Origin: Asparagopsis taxiformis
Lineage: Eukaryota; Rhodophyta; Florideophyceae; Bonnemaisoniales; Bonnemaisoniaceae
Direction: 5' to 3'
Length of the DNA: 42,087 bases
Assembly (NCBI GenBank): GCA_030407315.1
Contig: JALQPE010001894.1
Span: forward strand, 1-42,087
Position 1 is the stretch's first letter; each line of letters opens with the position of its first letter. Positions 20,870-30,805 of the stretch are shown here, piece by piece. The notes below the pieces were generated by a model. That model saw only the letters and a program-made list of their open reading frames with translations, did not search any database and was not told the DNA's origin. A program made the position numbers and the translations under genes.

Positions 20870-21540
20870 CTCACAGCCGTACAAACGTTCTGCTGAGCCA
20901 TGTTCCTGACTTCCCAATTCCTTGCTCACCCTTCCCTAGGTGGGAGGGGGACGGAACTCTCAGCCCCTTACAGCGGAAGCCGTTTACCGGGGATTCTTAC
21001 AGCAAAGTCATCGTTACGATGACTTTGCTGTAAGAAAGCGTTTCCATTACAGTGGCCAAGAATTTTTTCACCGGGTAAAAAAATCATGGCAGCTGTAATG
21101 ATTTATTTTCTTACAGCAAAGTCATCGTAACGATGACTTTGCTGTAAGGAAACGTTTCCATTGCAGTGGCCAAAGAAATTTTACCGGGTAAAAAATCAGC
21201 AAGAATTTTTACCGGGTGAAAAATCGTGGCTGCTGTAATGATTTATTTTCTTACAGCAAAGTCATCGTTACGATGACTTTGCTGTAAGAAAGCGTTTCAA
21301 TTACAGTGGCCAAGAATTTTTTTACCGGGTAAAAAATCATGGCTGCTGTAATGATTTATTTTCTTACAGCAAAGTCATCGTAACGATGACTTTGCTGTAA
21401 GCATCCCTGGTAAATTGCTTCCGCTGTAAGCGGCAGGGACTTCCGTCCTTTTCCGACCTAGGGAAGGGTGAGGAAGGAATTATGAAGTCAGGAAACAGGG
21501 TATAGGAATGGTATGGACGGCTGTAGGCGGCATTAGGTAA
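20870..21540. repeat. Large foldback unit 1 with four 39-bp palindromes
   Basis: Perfect 39-bp palindromes (CTTACAGCAAAGTCATCG + TTA or TAA + inverse) start at 20,996, 21,110, 21,250 and 21,363, with centres TTA, TAA, TTA, TAA. Between them lie smaller palindromes such as TTTTTACCGGGTAAAAA and the arms ATTACAG/CTGTAAT. The flanks are also inverted (CACCCTTCCCTAGG against CCTAGGGAAGGGTG, GACTTCCCAATTCC against GGAATTATGAAGTC), so the whole 0.6-kb block is one imperfect palindrome. Confidence 0.9.
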
Positions 21541-22261
21541 CACATTGTGTTGTTTACACCCGGTTTGAGCTGGGTGTTGTGTCTAGTATGGTTGGAGGAG
21601 TGTACGAAATTTCTACCACGTGGTCGGAAATGGTTCAATTTTCTCACGACAGAGATTCTGACTTTCGAAATTCAAACTCGTTAAAGTGGGCTGGAGTTGG
21701 TGTGAACACCTCCAGGACCTCTGGGAAGGATCTGGTAACACATGTCCTGTGACTGCACGCGGTTATCCTCTCTGAAATCAACCATAGATTATCGGAGGGC
21801 AAAATCTACTCTTGGTGCCTTGTGGCACATTGACAATACAAAACCGTCTGTTTCCAGTTTTTATATACTTTACTCTCGAGTAGATAGGATTTCAGCTGTC
21901 CAAGTAAAGAATGGGCCATATAAATGTTTCATTTCAACACAAGCATTGTGCAATTCAACCTCTTCCAGGTCCAAAAACTTGTCCAGAGTACACTTCCAGG
22001 CCATCGCCTGGGAGCGTACTCTGGACAATTTTTTGGACTAAGTGCACTTTCAAGTGCATGCACTTGGAGGCATCCAGTCCAAATCTACGTCGTTCCGACA
22101 AAGTTGAATTTTGGCCATGGCCGAAATTCATCATATCTGCAGTTGTGAGAATCTGATGACCAAAAATCGATGCATTCTGCCAGCCCTAATGCGCAAGCCA
22201 GAAGCTTTACGGACAGATAAAACACCTTTCTGTAATCCCCAGAGCCACTCCAGCCCTTATA

Positions 22262-22335
22262 CACTACGGTGTTGAAAAGAGGGCCTCAGACAGTACGGTG
22301 AGACAGTGATTTTTACTGCCTCACTGTACAATGAT
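22262..22335 (+). mobile_element. CACTACGGTGTTG end inserted in a satellite monomer
   Basis: CACTACGGTGTTGAAAAGAG and about 55 bp of AGACAGT/ACTGCC subterminal motif interrupt a 172-bp monomer exactly after CAGCCCTTAT. The element is cut off within about 75 bp and passes into a tandem unit. The inverted end at 30,396 has different flanking bases, so I do not pair them. Confidence 0.75.
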
Positions 22336-22554
22336 CTTCAGGAAGTAGGATATTCTCTAAGCCTAGCACGGGAGAGAAAGATGGAAGCGTAGGCATGCAG
22401 AAGTATAGAGGCAATAGTATGTGTAGACTATGGCAGTGGTAGAAAAGTATTTCATGCACGAAAAGGACTGGTAGAGTGACACTAGAGAAGTGATGCTTAG
22501 CAGGAAGGGATGTGGAGATGATGAAGGAGGACAACAGACATGAGATCGAGGGTT

Positions 22555-22850
22555 GAGACCAACGGCTTACAGACGGAGCAGTTTACCAGGGATGTTTACA
22601 GCAAAGTCATCGTTACGATGACTTTGCTGTAAGAAAACAATTCATTACAGTAGCCATGATTTTTTACCGGGTAAAAAATTCCTGGCCACTGTAATGAAAA
22701 CGTTTTCTTACAGCAAAGTCATCGTAACGATGACTTTGCTGTAAGCATCCCTGGTAAACTGCCTCAGCTGTAAGCGGCTGGGAGCTTGGTCCCTCCCTCA
22801 CCTTGGGAAGGGTGAGCAAGGAATTGTGAAGCCGTAAAACATGGCAGAGG
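22555..22850. repeat. Foldback unit 2 with two 39-bp palindromes
   Basis: Palindromes lie at 22,595-22,633 (centre TTA) and 22,707-22,745 (centre TAA), separated by TTTTTTACCGGGTAAAAAAT. The outer arms AGTTTACCAGGGATG and CATCCCTGGTAAACT are inverse. Confidence 0.9.
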
Positions 22851-23454
22851 GATGGTTTGGACGGCTGTTAGCGGTGTTGGGGAGCACTCTGCGTCGTGCT
22901 AACCCAGTCTGGGCTGGGTGCCCTGCCTGGTACGGCGGGAGGAGTGCACAAAATTTCAAACACAATTTCCTCAAGAGTGAAATTCTGATTGTCGAAACTC
23001 AACCTCCCTAAAATGAACTAGAGCTGGCATGAGCACCTCCAGGACGTCTGGAAAGGTACTGACAGCACATTTTCGGAGCATTGGCGCAGCTGTTCTCTCT
23101 GAGATCAAGCATAGAGTATCCGTGGCCAGATTCTATTCCTGGTGCCGTGTGGCACAGTGACCACACCAAATCGCCCTTTTTAGCAGACTATAGATTTGAG
23201 TTACTAGGAATCTAGCTGCCTTCAATACCAACATAGTTGGTAAGTAGGCTAGCCTAGGATTGTAGGAAAATCAGGAAGGATGGGAGGGTAGGTATGCAGC
23301 AACATGAAGGGGATAGTATGAGTAGATTATGGCGGTGGTAGAGAAGGATTGCACTCACTGAAGGGTCGGCTGGAGTGACACCGGAGTCGACATAGAAGGG
23401 AGGTTGGGATAGGCTGGGATGAAGGAAGACAAGAGACATGAGAGAGAGGGTGAA

Positions 23455-23900
23455 GCCAGACCGCTTACAGCTGAGGCAGTTTACCGCGGGTGCTGACAGC
23501 AAAGTCATCGTTACGATGACTTTGCTGTAAGAAAAGAAAACATTACAGCAGGCACGTTTTTTTACCCGGTAAAAAAATTCTTGGTGATTTTTTACCCGGT
23601 AAAAATTCTTCGCCTACTGTAATGTTTCCTTTTCTTACAGCAAAGTCATCGTTACGATGACTTTGCTGTAAGAAAACGTTTCATTACAGTAGCCACGATT
23701 TTTTACCCGGTAAAAAAATTCTTGGTGATTTTTTCACCCGGTAAAATCCTTCGCCCACTGTAATGTTTTCTTTTCTTACAGCAAAGTCATCGTAACGATG
23801 ACTTTGCTGTAAGCATCCCTGGTAAACTGCCTCAGCTGTAAGCGTCTGGTACCTTGGTCCCTCTCTCACTTTGGGAAGGGTGAGATAGGAATTTTGAAGT
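23455..23900. repeat. Foldback unit 3 with three 39-bp palindromes
   Basis: Palindromes start at 23,493, 23,634 and 23,775, exactly 141 bp apart. The spacers hold paired TTTTTTACCCGGTAAAAA elements and ATTACAGTAGCC / CACTGTAATG arms. Confidence 0.9.
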
Positions 23901-24549
23901 CGGGAACATTGTGGAAGGATGGTTTCGACGGCTTCGGGCGGCTTTGAAGAGCAATCTGTGTCTTGTTCACCCGGGCTGAACTACCTAAAAAGTTCAGTAT
24001 TGGGAGAGCAGCACGGTAAATTTCGACCACCATTTTCTCACGACAGAGATTCTGGCGGTCGAAATTCAAACTCGTTAAAATGGACTAGAGTTGGTGTGAA
24101 CACCTCCAGGACCTCTGGAAAGGTACTACCTGCACATTTTCCGAGGCTACAAGAAGCCGGTCTCTCCAATATCAAGCATAGATTATCGGTGCGCAAAATC
24201 TACTCCTGGTGCTGTGTAGCACATTGACTATACAAAACCGTCCGTTTTCCGTTATAATAAACTATACTCTCAAGTAGGTAGGAATCTAGATATTCACCTT
24301 ACATCGATGGTTATGAAGTAGGTTAGCCTAGGACTGAAGGACAGAAGGTAAAGGATAGGATGGTAGGCATGGGGTAAAATGAAGGTGGTGGTATGAGTAG
24401 AATACGGAAGTGGTAGACAGGTATTTAATGCACAGGAGGGGCGTGTGAAGTGACACCAGAGGCGCGGTGCGTCACAGGAAGGAAGACTGGAATGATGAAG
24501 GAGAACTAGAGGCATGAGAGATAGGTTGTTGAGGCATGCTTCTAGCTCT

Positions 24550-25425
24550 ATTATATAACTACATTGCTCCTCTATAGGCTACGCAATCCATTCCAGCAGT
24601 TCTAGTTAAAAATGGACTATATGAATGTTTCATTTCAATATCAGCATTGTGCAGTTGAGCCTCTTCAAGGTCCGAAAACTTGTCCAGAGTACGCTTCCAG
24701 GCCACTTGAAGGCATCCAGAACACTTGCACTTCGTTCTTGCAAAGTTCAATTTTGGCTATCACATCTCCAGTTGTGGGAGTCTGGTGACCAAAAGTCGAT
24801 GCATTCTGGAATCCCTACCACGCAATTCAACAGCTTTACGGACACATAAAACACTTTTCCGTACTCCCTAGAGCCACTCCAGCCCTTACGGATCACTTAC
24901 ACTTCGTTCCGACAAAGTTCAATTTTGGCCATCACATCTCCAGTTGTGAGAATCTGGTGACCAAAAATTAGTGAACTCCGGAAGCTGTACCTCGCAAGCC
25001 ACCAGCTTTCAGGGCAAATAAAACCCATTACAGTACTCCCCAGACCCACTCCAACCCTTACAGACCACTTGCACTTCGTTCCGACAAAGTTCAATTTTGG
25101 CCATCACATCTTCAGTTGTGGGAATCTGGTGACCAAAACTCGATGCATTCTGTCAGCCCTAATGCGCAAGCCAGCAGCTTTACGAACTCATAGAACACTT
25201 TTCCGTACTCCCTAGACCCACTCCAACCCTTACAGACCACTTGCACATCATTCGGACAAAGTTCCATTTTGACCATCACATCTCCAGTTGTGAGAATCTG
25301 ATGACCAAAAATCGATGAATTATACCAACCCTTCCACGCAAGCGAGAAAGCTTGAGTGCAATTAAAACAAGTTTTAGTGCTCCCTAGAACCACCCCAACC
25401 GTTTCAGACCACTTTGCAGCCTTTT
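24550..25425. repeat. 172-bp satellite array in exact register
   Basis: The landmark CACTTGCACTTCGTTC starts at 24,722, 24,894, 25,066, 25,238 and (diverged) 25,410, each 172 bp apart despite clear sequence divergence between monomers. Conserved blocks are CAAAGTTCAATTTTGGCCAT, CTCCAGTTGTGAGAATCTG, GACCAAAAATCGATG and CCCACTCCAACCCTTACAG. A further truncated monomer lies at about 22,080-22,261. Minus-strand frames through the array are period artefacts. Confidence 0.93.
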
Positions 25426-25499
25426 TCGCGAGGTCCGAAATCGTCTCCTTCTTCTTCCCGAGTGAGAAACATCAGTCCCTCTCATATGCTTACAGAGAA

Positions 25500-25870
25500 G
25501 TTGGTTTACCATGGTTTCTTACAGCAAAGTCATCGTTACGATGACTTTGCTGTAATGTTTTGTTTTCTTACAGCAAAGTCATCTTACGATGACTTTGCTG
25601 TAATGTTTTGTTTTCTTACAGCAAAGTCATCGTTACGATGACTTTGCTGTAAGCAACCGGGGTAAACTGCCTTTGCTGTAAGAAAACTGAATAGCAGTTC
25701 CGACAGCTTGTCCTGAGAAAGCAAATCCGCCTTAACGATGACTTTGCTGTAAGAAAACAGAGTACTTACAGTTCTGACAGCTTGTCCTGAGAAAGCAAAT
25801 CCGCCTTAACGATGACTTTGCTGTAAGAAAACACAGTAATTACAGTTCCGACAGCTTGTCCTGAAAACCC
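25500..25870. repeat. 39-bp palindromes fused to a 74-bp tandem repeat
   Basis: Palindromes occur at 25,518, 25,567 (one base missing in the left arm) and 25,615. Then a 74-bp unit (CAGTTCCGACAGCTTGTCCT ... TTAACGATGACTTTGCTGTAAG) starts at 25,695, 25,769 and 25,843. Its right part keeps one arm of the palindrome, while the left arm has become GAAAGCAAATCCGCC. Confidence 0.88.
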
Positions 25871-28440
25871 GTCCTCCCACATAAGTTTATATTCTGTTAC
25901 CTACCCTAGAGCTCTAATGACGTGCCCAGTCCCAAGTTTCGTACCTGGTGCTGGGCAGAATGGCTAATTAGCGTACTTCATTCTAAGGATGAAGTCGACA
26001 TTCTGTCGCGTCTGCAGCCATAACATGCTGTTGGCGCCGATTACAGCGGTGATTACACCGTTTGTGACGTAGCCATCGGCGCCGATGATTTATGCGCCGT
26101 AACACTTCAACGCGCCTACCACACACGCAATGTACTGTCATATTAGGTTTTCTCAAATCCTCGTCCGCCCACACGCTCAATTCATGCATGCATTCCCTCA
26201 CCGCCTTCCACTCGCGTCACACGCACCCTTTCGCCCGTCTAAATGCCCCCTTGCCTTGACATCCCTCATATATCAACTGGTTCGACTCGCACCGCGTTGG
26301 TCCACTTAGCATGACCATAGTCGCCGCGCCCATTCTTCGACCACATTCGCCGTCCAGTCGCGCCCAATCCCAACTGCCGCACACATACATAAACGAGCTT
26401 CCCATGATCACTTCCGCCCGGGCTGTCCCAACGGGCATACGATGCCATCCATACTCTGTCCGCAGATGAGCTCAACTCCCTTGTGCCAATCACTTGACGC
26501 CATTCGCACCTTCCACACACCCACCTCGCTGTTTCTTACTATCCTTCACACACACCTCGCTCCTGCCCAATCACATCTTCCAGTCTGTCACACTCGGTGA
26601 TGCCAATCCGTCCCAGTAACGAGGTCGCAATATCGTCGACCTCGCTATTGAGACAATGTAAACAAAGAGGTTTTTCACCACACCCTGTGATCCATGACTT
26701 GACCAACTGAGACCGTGAGCCGGATAACGTTGAAATGTTTATTCTTGAACTGCATCTTGAGATGTATTGAACACTTGCACAGCAGTCCCCCATCCCTGGA
26801 CAGCGAGCCAGTCGTTGCACTCGGGTGTCAATCAAGTGAATGCAGTGTGTCAACGTGCCTTGTACAAAAACTTGGACCGGCTCTTGCGCCCCTGCCACTG
26901 CTCAAGCGTATCCAGATACTTGAGTGTGCCAGTCCAGAGTCTTAATATTCAGGTTGATGCATGTGAGCTGCCAAAATAGTCCAAATGGAACATATGACGA
27001 TTTACGCCGAACAAACATGTTGTCCTGCACAGCGTTGTTCTCTAGTGTTGCGCACTACACCATCTATCCCTTACTATCTAAACGAACAGCTTAAAAATGC
27101 TACATCTACAAGCACCAGTGGTGGACTGGGCTCGTCTGTCTTCCAAGAGTTTCCAGAATGGGATGTGGATATGGTTATGACTTCAACGACAACAGCGTGT
27201 GGTGAATGATGAGCGAAAAGTTTGTTTACTCGTTGCTTTCACTCGCAGTCTGCCCTGCGTCATGGTGCAATGCGATACAAATTGCTACTGGGAAAGAAGC
27301 TTTACAGAGTGAGGCAATGGTAAGGTGTCGGATACATACCGACGCTTCTCATACAAAGCTATATTTGTAAAAGTCAGTAGTATACAGTGTACGTGAGCAT
27401 TGCATTGCATCGCATCTAGTAAGCGCGCACACGAACGCACAAATACAGATGCACGCACTGGCGATTGATTCACAACGAGCGCAACTAGTCCACAACAACC
27501 ATTTGATTGAAGCTCTCCGGGTGATTCTAGCAGCAACGCATCTGCAATGGTTACGACACTAAGCTGTTGGAAAGGACCTGCAAGCAAGTTTCAAACACAA
27601 GGCCACACCAGCAGCAGAAAGAAAAAGTACATTTGTAATGAAATGCCACCGATATATTGCCTCCATCTTGGTTTCAGTGTTAGTTTGTGTAGAGCTGCCG
27701 CTGTGGTGAATAAGAGCGTTCCGTGTTTCAACAAGCGTATTAAGAAATACATATGTGACTGTGAGCGACATGCGGTGGCATGTTGTTGCGTTACAGACGG
27801 TTAGATGATGATGTGAGGGAAGCAGCGATGCAAGAACTAGGCGCACATGTAACGCCAACAAAGATGCACACTGTGTTGCATTGAGAGTGCTGCGCGATGT
27901 TGGGGCGAGAGAGGAGGTCGACGTGGTGCAGACATCACACATCATTCCATTCAATTATATTCCACCAATACCCGTCAGGTGTATAGAAACTGTATGATTT
28001 CTCCCCAGACTCATCTCCCATCACTCCAGTAATCCCACTATCACCATTCCCACTCACGTTTCCATGGTACTCATGTACGTCACACATAGCGTAACCCGTC
28101 ATCTTCTTAGGACCAGGATTGGACAAAGCAGTGGCGTCTTGGAGTCACCGGGACACCATCTGAGAGGTAGGAGTCTCCCCGACTGGTACTGTGACGAATG
28201 TGAACCACATCGGGGGTCATCGTAGTTGACTGTGTAGAGCTCATCGCCATCCCCTCGCTTAGTATCGAGCATAGCTTGTGAAATTCTAGGAAGCTTACTT
28301 GAATTAGATACATTTTTCAGTCCTAATGTTTGTCCATAAAGCTAGGCTCCTCTTCGGCAGTAGGCACGAGACCGAAATGGGTGAATTGACTCGTGAGAAA
28401 GCGAGCAGACGTATCAATCTTTCCGTAACTAGTGACATCG
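25871..28440. other. Unassigned low-repeat region
   Basis: Several frames of 60-131 codons lie on both strands without recognisable motifs. The longest are minus 26,898-26,539 (contains CLHCLNSEVDDIATSLLGRI) and minus 27,954-27,559. The first could be a distal piece of the importin-like relic that follows, but this is not supported by a motif. No tandem repeats or transposon ends were seen. Confidence 0.3.
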
Positions 28441-28443
28441 TAA

Positions 28444-29290
28444 TCATATCGTTGAAATAACACGTGTGAGATTAATGGTGTGACCAGTAAAGATGCATGT
28501 ACAAACGGATTGCAATGACAGTTGGAAGAACTGCCGGGTCGCTCGAATAGGCCTTCCAGGCTTGCAAAAAAGTGAGAACGGCACGCGCATTACGCAACGC
28601 CGCACGGTTGAGACAGGCGGGAAGATTGACATGCAAAATGGCCAGCATAAACAGGGAGGTCTGCAGAACAACGTGGACATTTTGTGCACAAAAGCGGTGC
28701 AAAAGCTGTGTCTCGGCGTGTCGAAACTCGAGCACGACCGCCGACATGACGTGAAAAATGTGCACGTGTTCCTCAGAGAAGACGCGACGGAGGTCGAGCC
28801 ACCTAGAGTCGCGCAGTGACGATCACACATTTGCCATCGCAAAGTGGCACGCGTGCGCGAAGAAAAAGAGCCCGGAGGTGGTGAAGGGGGAGCGCGAGCG
28901 CGAGAAGCGGGATTCAAAAGGCGTCAATGCGCTGTGCGTCATCGGTGAACATCAACCAATCGGTTTGGAAGCGACGATGCAGCGTGGTAGCGACGAACAG
29001 AAGCGCGTGTGGCGTCGCATTGGTGTCAATCAATTGCGTGCGTATGGACTGTGCGGATTGCCAACTACGCAAGGCGATGAGATAACGATCCGCTTGCGAT
29101 ACTTGTTTGCCACGGTCGAGTGTGGTCAATTGACCACACTAGCATTAATGCTACTTGCACATTGGCGAGAGTGAACTGATGATTGGTTGTCATGAATTGT
29201 GGTTGGCGGCTTGATCCATGAAATTTTTTGTTGGATATATTGTTGAAAGCGTGTGTTTTGTGGTGTGAGGCGTTTGGAAAATCTTGCAAT
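28444..29290 (-). pseudogene. Possible importin-beta family (transportin-3/importin-13-like) relic
   Basis: From the right the minus strand reads FTLANVQVALMLV, then in the next frame QLTTLDRGKQVSQADRYLIA, LRSWQSAQSIRTQLIDTNAT and HALLFVATTLHRRFQTDW. This is the pattern of the first HEAT repeats in importin-13/transportin-3 proteins (short helix, 'A..YL..L..S..A', 'L..FA..TL...'). Further on come SLRDSRWLDLRRVFSEEHVH, IFHVMSAVVLEFRH and RAVLTFLQAWKAY, consistent with later HEAT helices. Stops and frame changes break it, so it would be a non-functional copy. Recognition rests on helix pattern rather than an invariant motif. Confidence 0.38.
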
Positions 29291-29999
29291 CAGCCTTTCT
29301 GTGCGCCAGAAAAACCCATTTCCGAACAGCTGTCTCAACACACGTTCTGCTCGACAATTGGCTGTTTCGCATACCGGCGATGTTCACATTGTCAGCATCT
29401 CTCACACATGTACAAGTCGCAGGATTCAACATGGAGACGGCACCAGAGGAGATAACAGCTGTTTACGCTTTGGTTCACTCGGCGCATCGCGACTATGATC
29501 GCAAATAGCTCTCGAATTGAGAAAGTAATCAACTATGGAACACTCTTCCGTATCTGTTTCAGTTCCTTCACGGAAGCCTCAGTGATTAGCTCGAAAAGCT
29601 CTTTCTGCACCAATTTTGTGCATCGCTGCTCCCATTCGTGAACTCCTATTTATTCCCAACTTCCGTTCGGAAATTGAGGAATATGACGTCACATTCCTCA
29701 GCGATTGCAGGCCCTTCAGCACGATTCTAATTGTCATCGCACTAAAATCGATAGTGTCATCTCCTATCCCAACTGACATAAACATGATTCTATTCTCTAT
29801 TGGCAGAATAGGCTTCACTGAGACTAGAAACCTCAATCCCATTCTAGGTCGGTCGATCTGCTATCCTCTTTCATTTATCCTCCCTCGTACTAACTTCGCT
29901 ACCTACAAATATCTGTAAAGCTCGACCACAATTACTATCTTCGTATACCACACACCATTACACCATTCCAATATTTACCTTCACACCAACACTATGCTC
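29291..29999. other. No recognisable gene
   Basis: Frames of about 75-100 codons on both strands (for example plus 29,616-29,918 and minus 29,842-29,579) overlap each other and match nothing I know. No repeat is seen until the subterminal motifs begin near 30,020. Confidence 0.4.
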
Positions 30000-30396
30000 C
30001 ATATTTCCTCTCAAGTCCACTCCACGAGACAGTGTTGTGAACCAATACACGGTACTACCCGCAGACAATACAATTTGCTATCTACACTACTGTCTACAGA
30101 TTTACCCAGACAGTGCAGTAATACAATACAATGCACTGCCTCAGACAGTAAAATGTACTGTCTGCACATACTGTCTGGCGGCAACACTTCCGGACAGTAA
30201 AATTTACTGTTCTGGACAGTAAATTTTACTGTTTTTGGTACTGCCCAGATTTCGTGCCAGTTTATTGCTGCAGCAGTATTCTGAAATTTCCAGACAGTAA
30301 ATTTTACTGTCTCCGCGCACTGTCTTGGCCAGACAGTAATTTTTACTGTCTCAGACAGTAAATTTACTGTCTTTTTTCATTCCCAACACCGTAGTG
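30000..30396 (-). mobile_element. CACTA end with AGACAGT/ACTGTCT subterminal region
   Basis: Multiple ACTGTCT and AGACAGTAAATTTACTGTCT-type palindromes lead to TCCCAACACCGTAGTG ending at 30,396, i.e. CACTACGGTGTTGGGA on the minus strand. The next bases (AGGGAGCCC...) belong to the outer arm of a 39-bp-palindrome foldback, so the element inserted into that repeat. Confidence 0.8.
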
Positions 30397-30399
30397 AGG

Positions 30400-30655
30400 G
30401 AGCCCTTCCCAGGGTGGAGGACGGACGAACTCCCAACCGCTTTACAGCCGAAGCCGTTTAACCCGGGATGCTTACAGCAAAGTCATCGTTTACATGACTT
30501 TGCTGTAGGAAAAGGTTTGATTACAGGGTGAGAAAATTTTACCGTGTAAAAAAATCAGCAAGATTTTTTTACCCGGTAAAATTGTGGCCGCTGTAATGAT
30601 TTGATTTCTTACAGCAAAGTTTCCATCGTTAACGATGACTTGCTGTCGGCAAGCG
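30400..30655. repeat. Degenerate foldback unit with two imperfect palindromes
   Basis: The copies at 30,471-30,510 and 30,608-30,650 carry small indels in the 39-bp palindrome. The spacer has two TTTTACC(C/G)GGTAAA-type elements and the outer arm CCGAAGCCGTTTAACCCGGG. Confidence 0.82.
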
Positions 30656-30805
30656 AACTGCTCGTAAGCTTCCTCACCTCAATGTTAACCAAGACGACTG
30701 CGATATTACTGTTCATTCTAGTAGCCCACCATAGTTTCCTCCCCATATTAATTGAGTATTGTCTCTCGACCGTCTACATACGCACGTCATGTACTAGCCT
30801 AACTT

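Larger units (their letters stand above)
21541..24545. repeat. Higher-order tandem units of about 0.9-1.1 kb
   Basis: Three related blocks follow one another. A segment with AACACCTCCAGGACCTCTGG begins near 21,700, 23,030 (diverged) and 24,100. A segment with AGGCATG...AGTAGA...GGTAG begins near 22,340, 23,245 and 24,312. Each repeat block contains one foldback core. No gene is supported; the small frames are not conserved between units. Confidence 0.8.

Noticed and set aside
20996..25653. A CRISPR-like array, given the regular 39-bp repeats and spacers.
   Set aside because: The repeats are full palindromes, the spacers are related to each other and palindromic, and the genome is eukaryotic.
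22262..30396. One CACTA element spanning 22,262 to 30,396.
   Set aside because: The left end keeps only about 75 bp of subterminal sequence, the right end has about 390 bp of a different variant, and the flanking triplets (ATA and AGG) do not match.
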